NCBI GenBank assembly: GCA_947561715.1
Contig: OX387197.1
Span: 22,594,266-22,658,265, forward strand
From: Ascidia mentula
Lineage: Eukaryota > Chordata > Ascidiacea > Phlebobranchia > Ascidiidae
DNA: 64,000 bases
Direction: 5' to 3'
Below the pieces are notes generated by a model. It worked only from the letters and a program-made list of their open reading frames with translations. It was not told where the DNA came from and did no database searches. The position numbers and the translations under genes are program-made. Positions 56,538 to 64,000 of the stretch are shown piece after piece. Positions within the stretch are counted from its first letter, which is position 1. Each line of letters begins with the position of its first letter.

Positions 56538-58176
56538 ATGCAGCTGGCGTTTTGGTACTTGGTGATTGTTTCTTCAACAAGTGCTTTAGCTAGCGACTGG
56601 AAAAGGTTTCTGCATTACCTAATGGTTTACGAGCAAGTCAGTGCGTTCAAAGAAGCTTTTACTGAATGTAAAAATTTGAACGCTAGTATTGTTGATGTTA
56701 AGACGGATGCAGTACATAGTTTTCTGGTGAACAATACACGAAAACTGACTGGTAAATTTTTTTGTTGTTTTTACTTAATTGTTACCGTTTTTGTTACTAT
56801 TATATATGTTTACTTTGCCTCATAGAAAATTTTCTGACTTTGTTGACAGAGTATCCATATTCCTTCTATATTGGCGCTATAGAAATCGGTAACACTAAGG
56901 TATTTCGTTGGATGGACGGAAGTATTGTTGATGTCACGCAGTGGAATGTGGACACAGGGGAACCAAATGGGGCCAATGAACATTGTGTAATCATGGGTAA
57001 TTACGGCAATCACTTTGATAAAAAATACAGATGGCAAGATATTTCCTGTGATCACACTTCAAGATACATTTGCCAGAGGAAGGTCGCAGGTATAACTTAG
57101 TAGGGTGTATATATTTTTTAGAAAACAGTAAAATTGATAAGCCTTAGAAGATATGGCGATCAATAAGCTACACATTCTTAGCATTACTTCCACGCATGCA
57201 TACTCATTCAACCAAACCCAAACCCGCCATAGAAGTTATGGCGATAAAATCCTTATGAGGTAAAGATTTTGTTTGTTATGAAAGTATTTATGCCGTCTAC
57301 GTCATTACGTTCAAACCAGTGGGTCGAAAGATGAAACATAATGTTCCCAAGTTTGGGCTAAAATTACTTCCACATGCACATTTTTTAAAAAAGTTCTTGT
57401 ATTTATTCATACCTGTTTAATAGATTAAAAGTGACGCGCAAACTCTGTTAATGAATTGTATATAGATTATTGCACAAACGAATGCTACAATAGCATAAAT
57501 GGCAGTAGGCCGACGTTTCAAGTAAATACACCTTTCGTACAATAGAAATATCAACAACAGCGCAAACAATTCCTGCAACTACGACGCAGGAACAGGCGAC
57601 AACATCCCCGTCTGGATCAACTAAAGGTGGGTGGTCCTGAGTACTTTATCACGGGAATCACAGGCAACCACTATAGGGTCGTATGAAGTATGACGATAAA
57701 ACATGTAACATTATGAGGTAAAGATCTTGGGGAAACACAGGTTGCGGTTACAGTTGTGATGTTTTCCTGCAAGTGGGTTGCAAATCGCCAAAGCGCAAGG
57801 TTGGCATTGAATTTTACTGTGAAAGCTATTACTCAACAAAGGCATACATTGCAAAGTTGTTAGCCAAACTTGTTTCTGTTTGATCTAATGGAGTCTTGAA
57901 ACATAGAACTGTCTGTATCTATGTTTCAAGACTCCATTAGATTTAAGCTTTGTTCTTTGTGCAGCAGAAGAGCAGTCATCGATGGTGTCGTCTGACTGCA
58001 ACTCAACGGTCTCCATAATCTTATCGTGTGTTGTTGTGATCTTGTTAATCTCAAACATCACGACTTGTGTTTTGATAAGGAAACAAAAACATCTATTTAA
58101 CACAAAAACAATAGATAACACTAATCGTTTGTGTTTTCAGAATAAGTATTTGGTTTTAGGTTCAAATGCAGTTTAA
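56538..58176 (+). CDS. Gene P: complete type-3 CTLD receptor
   Basis: Exons: 56538-56751 (MQLAFWYLVIVSSTSALASD, CTLD first half), 56850-57089 (EYPYSFYIGAIEIGNTKVF..GEPNGANEHCVIMG..WQDISC..YICQRKVAG), 57546-57626 (EISTTAQTIPATTTQEQ, Thr-rich) and 57965-58176 (membrane segment VSIILSCVVVILLISNITTC, RKQKH.., NKYLVLGSNAV, stop). Sum 747 bases, 248 residues. About three residues are missing near FLHYLMVYEQ compared with gene N. The CTLD has EPN and WQD in place of the canonical WND. The tail has one tyrosine motif. A perfect 23 bp inverted repeat lies just before the last exon. Best example of the type-3 subfamily here. Confidence 0.85.
57884..57941. repeat. Perfect 23 bp inverted repeat in the last intron of gene P
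   Basis: Arm 57884-57906 (tctaatggagtcttgaaaca plus tag) and its exact reverse complement 57919-57941 enclose 12 bases. It ends 23 bases before the last exon, so the hairpin would sit across the branch-site region. Confidence 0.85.
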
Positions 58177-59488
58177 GTTCCATCCATGTTTCGTGTATAG
58201 TGTGTGCAATCTTGCATTTTGCAACTAAAACTTTTATTCATTAATCCAACCTGTATAGTCTGCATAAAGTATAATATTTATATTTGAAAGCCGCAATTAA
58301 ATTTCGCTGTTGTGTGACTTCTGTTTCGAGCTGTCATGCGTGTTGATTTTTTAAACTGTGCCATTTGCAAAAGGCCTTATTTTTGCATAATTTGTGCTAC
58401 GTAACAAAGCGATTGTGTTTTGCATAAAACGGTGGTTAAATACACTTTATACACGTTTCATGTTTATATTCTCAGCAAGCATGTGGAAATTTGACATAAA
58501 TGATTTGGTGTATCTTGCATTAAAAGGGTTGCCAAATATACTTGTCAGTCGAGAGACTCATCTATACATACATACAACAGTGCACAGGAAAAGAAACGAT
58601 ATTGTTCAAACGTTACCTAACAGTGACAGCATTACGATCGCAAAGCTTTATACCCATCACATATGTTGTATTTTTGCCTTTGACGTAAGTTAGCGCAGCT
58701 TAGTTTCTGTTTTTGTCAATGTGCTTAAAAATATTACGTACATGATCATGAATAATGTGAGTTGTAAACCTGTGTATGTTTGTAAAGTGAAGTGTCAAAA
58801 TTTGGATCATTTGTTGAAGATTATCACAAAGGTAAAATGTTTAGGATATGGAGTTTGAATATTCGATTGGTTCAAGGTTAAGAGTATTACATTGAATACA
58901 ATGAAGTCATGTTAAAGCTCAAAGTGGGGCAAGAAATGCTTGTGTGGAAATTAGGTGAATGCTCAATAACATACAATTCCTCAACTAAAAACACGGGATT
59001 GGCGTACTTTCGTAAAATAATAACGTTGGAAAATTAGTGAGAAATATTTTCGGGTTTTCCCTTCTTTCTCGAGAGACCAGCAATTGCTGAAGGATTTGTT
59101 GTTTTCCAACGCATCGACTCCAACATTAACGTGCGATGCCAGGGTACACAAAGCAAATGTTTTGATTTCTTGCAAAGCAAATATTTGGGATCAACCTAAT
59201 CCTCAATATCTTGTACTGATGGTGTGGTTGATTTTAAAATGAGGCAGTTATTTGCGACTGGTCAGTCCGTTGGTGTGACTGTGTTCCTTTCGTTCCTCAG
59301 AAATCTTTTCATTTTGGTTCCAAATTGAGTAAATAGTACGCATTCGTTCATCAAAAAGGTTTTTACTTTAACAGAAAATTTTTAAGTCCTGCTCAAATCG
59401 TCGCATAAATCATCTTTTATATTAAATAACTTTGTCGTTCGTGTTTCACGAATTTCGAAGTAAAATATTACTCACGTAAATTGAAACG
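58177..59488 (+). repeat. Segmental duplication, copy beta
   Basis: It matches 238-1546 with small indels, including the relic CTLD exon at 58837-58962. At 59488 it joins directly to sequence matching 3720 onward; the 2.17 kb corresponding to 1547-3719 is missing. Confidence 0.8.
58837..58962 (+). pseudogene. Relic CTLD exon 1 (beta copy)
   Basis: Same decayed exon as 885-1010, preceded at 58760 by a weakened motif (gtgagttgtaaacctgtg). Confidence 0.6.
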
Positions 59489-59651
59489 TGACGATTTTGG
59501 ATAGATCGAGATTACATCGCTCTGTACAAGTTTGGAATGCAAAGTAAATTCACAAACGACAATTTTAAGAATTCCACTGAATGCAACAAACGAATTTTCT
59601 CATTCTTATGCTGCATATTTCAGTTTGCATGACTAATAATCACCTTTTCAG

Positions 59652-59749
59652 GTGCTGCTGGTACTTCCGTGCTGATACGACCATCTCACGTTAACGTAAA
59701 AGGAAACACATCCAATGCACATGAAGCTTACACTGAGTTTTCTCTCTAA
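59652..59749 (+). pseudogene. Orphan last exon of a type-1 receptor
   Basis: The acceptor ccttttcag is followed by GAAGTSVLIRPSHVNVKGN..AYTEFSL and a stop. The upstream exons are removed by the deletion at 59488. The conserved SYVNV tyrosine is histidine, consistent with loss of constraint. Confidence 0.7.
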
Positions 59750-60489
59750 ATCATGTAATGACCAATACTAAATTTTTTTAATAACCATGACAAAAGTCCT
59801 TGACAAAACTTTTACATGTGTTTATGAGAACTTACATAATGATTATTTCGTTGGTCGTATGTTTTCATTACGTTGAATAATCTCCCCAAATAATAACTTG
59901 TAAAAATTTATTTGCAAATCTATGTTGGATGCCATTGGCTTGTAATATAACGCGTTATTACATGCAATTACGCTAAAAGGTATCTTATCCAAATATGTCT
60001 TTGTTTTTGGAACTACGTAATCCAAATAGACAACAGATGTCATCATAATCTAACGTATAGCTTAGTCGCATATGTATATGTTTAGCTTGAAATGTTTACC
60101 GAATAATAGCCTACAACGAATAATAGCCTACAAGCCTACAACAAATAATAGCCTATTGGTCCTTCGTTGTTAAAATATATCTAGAACCCGTGAAATTTTG
60201 TTGTAGATTGTGGTTGAATGCAATATTCGTCACCAAATGCAATTTTATCAAGCATTTTGAGTAAAACGTAAATGTAGGAAGTCATGATGGTTAAATGCAC
60301 AGTAAAGCTGATATTGGCCTGCGTTACTACATATGTTCGGCATAGCTTGTTTACGGAGGCGTCCAAGCATTCATACCAAGGATATGAAAGCCTAGTGGAT
60401 TTAACACTTACTCTTCAGCTGCTTAGAGATGGGCTTCTGCGTATGCACTGGGAAATGTAGTCACAACATTCAAATAGGATACACACCAT

Positions 60490-60505
60490 GTGGGTTGAAA
60501 CCTAC
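60490..60505 (+). promoter_or_regulatory. Conserved hairpin motif, beta copy
   Basis: GTGGGTTGAAACCTAC, identical to 4720-4735. No CTLD exon follows within the usual distance. Confidence 0.45.
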
Positions 60506-60740
60506 GATTACTTGACGATGTGTTCCAGTGTACTTTTAGAAAGGGAAGCTGATGTGCTCGAATGCTCAAAATCGCCAGGACCCCGAGTTGTCACCCCATA
60601 TGATAAGGCGGTTGAGATCATTTACCGCGTGATAAAAATGTCGGCAACACGCCATATGCGCGCAGGACTGTAAAGAGCGAAATGAAAAACGCACGTCAAT
60701 ACGCTTCGGCACCACAACATAAATAGTAAAAATGCCACAA

Positions 60741-61329
60741 TGTATTTGTTTGATGCATACTGTATTCATGCACTATTTTTTTGTCGCTGACTATCTTCGT
60801 CGCTAAAGCAAAAAGTGCTAAAAGCACGAATGTTAACTATACCGTTTTGAGTGCAGTTCATGTTTAATGAATTCGCAGCGTTGCCTTATTTTCATATATG
60901 AACCGTTTTCTGAGTACAAATGGTAAATACGCAAATATTTCGTTTAATTACATTTTCCATCTCGGGGTGTAATTTGTTAACATCGTTTGTGCGTTGTTGT
61001 AAATCACAGAATAAAAAAAGGGAAATAAAAATCAATATTTTTTTTTATTCTGCGCTGTTGGATCAAATGTTTTGATGCAATTATGTAAAAGCAAAGAAAA
61101 AGCAGAGTATGGTTTTATTGCAGTAAAAGAAAATATCATTCTGCATATGTTTGTGAAGCAAGAAATTGCATCAGTACGAAAAAATATTCCTTCAGTGTTT
61201 TGTTACACGTAGGAGACTATGTGGGTTGAAATCCTATACGTGTGGTGGTGACGTGGTGAAGGAATTGTTGGAAATGAAATAGAATGGTTCTGTACTGTTG
61301 GTTCTGATATTGTTGTGCCAGTCATTACG
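60741..61329 (+). other. Upstream region of gene Q
   Basis: It parallels 5459-6035 and reads through the position where the LTR fragment 4988-5458 sits in the alpha block. Confidence 0.6.
61221..61240 (+). promoter_or_regulatory. Conserved hairpin motif upstream of gene Q
   Basis: GTGGGTTGAAATCCTATACG, identical to the gene C copy, 109 bases before ATG 61330. Confidence 0.5.
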
Positions 61330-63885
61330 ATGGAAATGCACAAGATTATGGTTTTAGGTGCTTGTTTGTTTTTTCATGGAAAAGCTCAAACCTGGCACGA
61401 GTATCAAGGTCATGAGTATCACATCGAATATAGTGCAGTTAGTACTTATGCTCAAGCTCAAAGTGGATGTGCTGCAACAAACGCTCATTTAGCAAATGTT
61501 AAAACAAATGAAGTTTTCAACTTTCTTGTCAAGAAACTAAATCTAACAGGTGAATACTGAACAAATTTAAACTTTTCAAAGTTAAACTTCGGAATACATG
61601 TCACAGCATTGTTGTTAAACCATCAAATAAATGACCACTGTATAATGAAAATGTGTAATTGCAGTTTTAGATATTCCATATTCCTTTTACATCGGGGCAA
61701 CGAGAGTCACAGAAACAGTCAAATACCGCAAGTTTCAATGGACAGATGGAACGAGTGTTGATGTGGGACAATGGAGTGAACGTACAGGGGAACCAAACAA
61801 CTCAGGAGAAAATGAGGATTGTGTGATAATGGGTTGGATTTATGAACTTGATCCAACATTTAGATGGATAGATGTTCCCTGTTCATATTTGTCAAGATAC
61901 ATTTGTCAAAGAAATACATGTAAGAAATACTGTAATGTAGTAAATTTGTGTTTTTTGTGCTAACTTACTTGTAATAGAGTGTTTTGGTTGTTTAGAATGC
62001 TAAATGTTATTAAGTCTTTAATAAACCGCACACACAAAATTAAGGCATATGGCGACATTTACTAGCCTGATTTCACTATAAGTTGTATCTGCGTATTCCA
62101 TCCAACTATTAGTTTAAATTTCTCTTCAAAACTATAGCATTCGTTGTATCGTCACCAAGTCCAGCAACAACTGAAGACAAAAGGGAATCTACACCCATAA
62201 CCACAATACAAAACAAAAAATATACATCTCTCCAAAAATTACCTACGAATGAAGCAACAACTGCCTCTTCTTTTGGTTTGCATTAGCACTTTTCTATTTT
62301 GCAAATAAACCATTAAGTGAAAAACCTACTGCGGATGGAAAAACTAACATAACGAGCTACTTCTTTTAGCATGCTAAAAGTAAATTCGAAAAGTTAATTC
62401 TTGTCTTTCGTTGATTTTTTTCTATGAAGAAGCAACCACCAAAGAAAATAATGAAAACTATGAATAACGTTTTCTGCAAAATAGTTGTACAGCAGCGAAT
62501 GATTAAACTAAGTTCTCTGCGTTAACTATTTCACCGGTAACAACACAAAAAAACATTAACCGCATTAGTTTTACCAGCAAAAGCACAAAAGGTAACAACA
62601 GCTTCAACAACACAGAAAGTAACAACACAGAAAGTAACAACTTCACCCACTTTACATGCAATACATACTGTAAAAAGTGTGGGAATCAACCGATTTTGGT
62701 TTGGTAAGTATCGCTGTAATTTTAATTCAGCACCAACAGTTACGTAAAAATAGACACCATCCTTACATGCTTTTTCTGTTTAGAATCCCCAACCATTGAA
62801 TCTATATTTGTAGCAAAAAGTGTTGAAACATTGAATAGCCGTTTTCTAGCGGGTAAGCTTAAGTAATAAAAATTTCCTTTTGGGTTAAATTCAGTTCTTT
62901 GTGAAGCCTATTTGCGCAGTGAAGCTTGATTCTTTAAAATTTAATCAAATGATTTGTCAAGCAAAAGTATTAGTAAAACACATATTAAGCTTAAAATTAA
63001 ACAAATATGAAAACAACTAATGAACATTCAGAATCTAAATCTGAATGCCAAAGCTAGTATGCTTATCATGTATCGTCAGTGCTAAGTCGAAACAAGTTGC
63101 AGCAAAGCGCGCGTAGAGATAGACAGGTAACTGAGCAAAGAAATAACAACAACACAATTAAAACACATCACGTGACAGTAGATAACTTAGAGGTGTACGG
63201 CAGTGACTTCATCATTTCACATGTCACGTGATGTTTTTTAGTTGTGTTGATGATTTTGTCTGCTCAGTTGCCTGCATTCATATTCACATTAATTAAATAA
63301 TCAACGAGTTTTTCGCACCTAAATTAGCAATTATTTTTCTTTTTTCTGCAGCCGATCGGATTGTACTGATATCTGCCGTTGTGATATTGTTTCTGACAAA
63401 CATGATGTGTTGTGTTATCGTCGGGAAACAACGTAGAGATAAACGGTAATCTCAATATCTGTCGCACAGACAAAATTTGAGTCGTCTGTAATTTATTCAG
63501 AAGAGAATCAACTAGAAACACACGAAATGAAACCGTTCAACAACAAGCGTCTCCTGCTAACTATGAAAATTTTAATCCAGCACAGCATCAACATCAATCG
63601 GCATACGAGGAAATATCAGGTACGATTATGGATACATTAACACTTTACGACGCACTGTAAATGTTTGGATCAATCAATGCAAATTAGCAAAACAAAAATA
63701 TTAGGAATACCAATGAATGCATGAAATGACATTACTTATTTTATGCCATATATTTCAGCTTGCATGAGTAATAACTTCCTTTTTCAGTTACTGCTGGTGC
63801 TTCTCTGTCGATAAGAACATCTTACATAAACGTGAAAGGAAACCCATCCAATGCAAATGAAGCTTACACTGAGTTTTCTGTCTAA
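61330..63885 (+). CDS. Gene Q: complete type-1 CTLD receptor (sister of gene C)
   Basis: Exons: 61330-61549 (MEMHKIMVLGACLFFHGKAQ, CTLD first half), 61671-61919 (second half; ERTGEPNNSGENEDCVIMGW, WIDVPC, YICQ), 62138-62275 and 62578-62703 (Thr-rich stalk), 62784-62852 (ESPTIESIFVAKSVETLN), 63352-63445 (VLISAVVILFLTNMMCCVIV, membrane), 63501-63619 (ANYENFNPAQ..SAYEEIS) and 63788-63885 (TSYINVKGN..AYTEFSV, stop). Total 1113 bases, 370 residues. The donor after 62275 (gtttgc) is weak and overlaps a downstream TAG, so failure to splice gives a secreted form. The exon-5 donor is normal GTAAGC, unlike gene C. Four tail tyrosines are present. The juxtamembrane Trp of the paralogues is Gly here. Confidence 0.87.
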
Positions 63886-64000
63886 ATCATGTAATGACCA
63901 TTACAAAAGTCCTTTATACGTGCTTTTATGTGAGCTTGTATAATGACCATTTCGTTGGTCGTATGTTTTGTTACGTTGTATAATCTCCAAAATTAATGAC
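63886..64000 (+). repeat. Start of another 3'-flank unit
   Basis: It matches 8560-8675, continuing past the window end. Confidence 0.6.

Larger units (their letters stand above)
59489..60740 (+). repeat. Shared 3'-flank/intergenic unit, copy beta
   Basis: It matches 3720-4980 nearly base for base. It begins inside the former intron before the last receptor exon. Confidence 0.75.

Overview
The window looks like animal genomic DNA: about two-thirds A+T, genes cut into small exons by introns of roughly 60-700 bases, no operons, and many dispersed repeats. Compact introns, a Ty3/Gypsy element and a lineage-specific lectin expansion suggest a tunicate such as Ciona. That is inference; nothing here is species-diagnostic.

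The backbone is a degenerate tandem cluster of C-type lectin-like domain (CTLD) genes, nearly all on the + strand. Each ectodomain is split over two exons. Exon 1 carries the signal peptide and the first half (WHQFxGxEYYIEYSAVSSYAQAQSGCAARNA). Exon 2 carries the second half (PYSFYIGATR..WTDGTSVDVAQW..GEPNN..NEDCVIMGW..WRDVPCS..YICQ). All extracellular introns are phase 1, so exons can be added or lost without breaking the frame. Three C-terminal architectures sit on related ectodomains. (1) A Thr-rich stalk, one membrane segment and a two-exon tail with YEN(F/L), YE(E/K/D)I, Y(V/I)NV and Y(T/I)xF motifs: genes C (6.0-8.6 kb), I (33.4-35.2), K (39.9-42.3), M (47.8-50.0), O (51.9-53.6) and Q (61.3-63.9). 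(2) A Thr-rich stalk and short Cys-rich end without a membrane segment, hence secreted: E (15.9-21.8) and F (24.9-27.8). (3) A divergent subfamily (ASDWKRF..FEYLIVYEQVSSFEEA) with a short tail ending (S/N)KYLVLG(T/S)NA(I/V): A (window start), N (54.1-55.2), P (56.5-58.2) and the relic G (29.2-29.8). Several loci are decayed: relic B, CTLD-less D, headless or tail-less fragments, and the single minus-strand member J, which lacks CTLD exon 2.

Two minus-strand paralogues of a METTL27/WBSCR27-like methyltransferase (11.2-13.4 kb, apparently frameshifted; 43.6-45.0 kb, intact) are interleaved with the lectins, so host neighbours were duplicated too. Large paralogous blocks are visible: 1-1.55 kb, 29.96-31.16 kb and 57.94-59.49 kb are copies of one unit, and 3.7-8.9 kb matches 59.5-64.0 kb.

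Mobile DNA: a very young, whole-looking Ty3/Gypsy element (16511-21241) with apparently identical LTRs split exon 2 of gene E. There are two LTR fragments of another family, an old Gypsy integrase fragment, a hAT-type MITE with target-site duplication, foldback elements and tRNA-related SINE-like pieces.

The most notable unexplained signal is a short conserved motif (consensus GTGGGTTGAAAACCTAC), able to form a 5-7 bp RNA hairpin. It lies 97-117 bases before the start codon of most architecture-1 genes and of gene H. Together the genes resemble an expanding recognition-receptor family in which one lectin head is joined to phosphotyrosine-signalling, trafficking or secreted tails. Function is inferred from sequence only.
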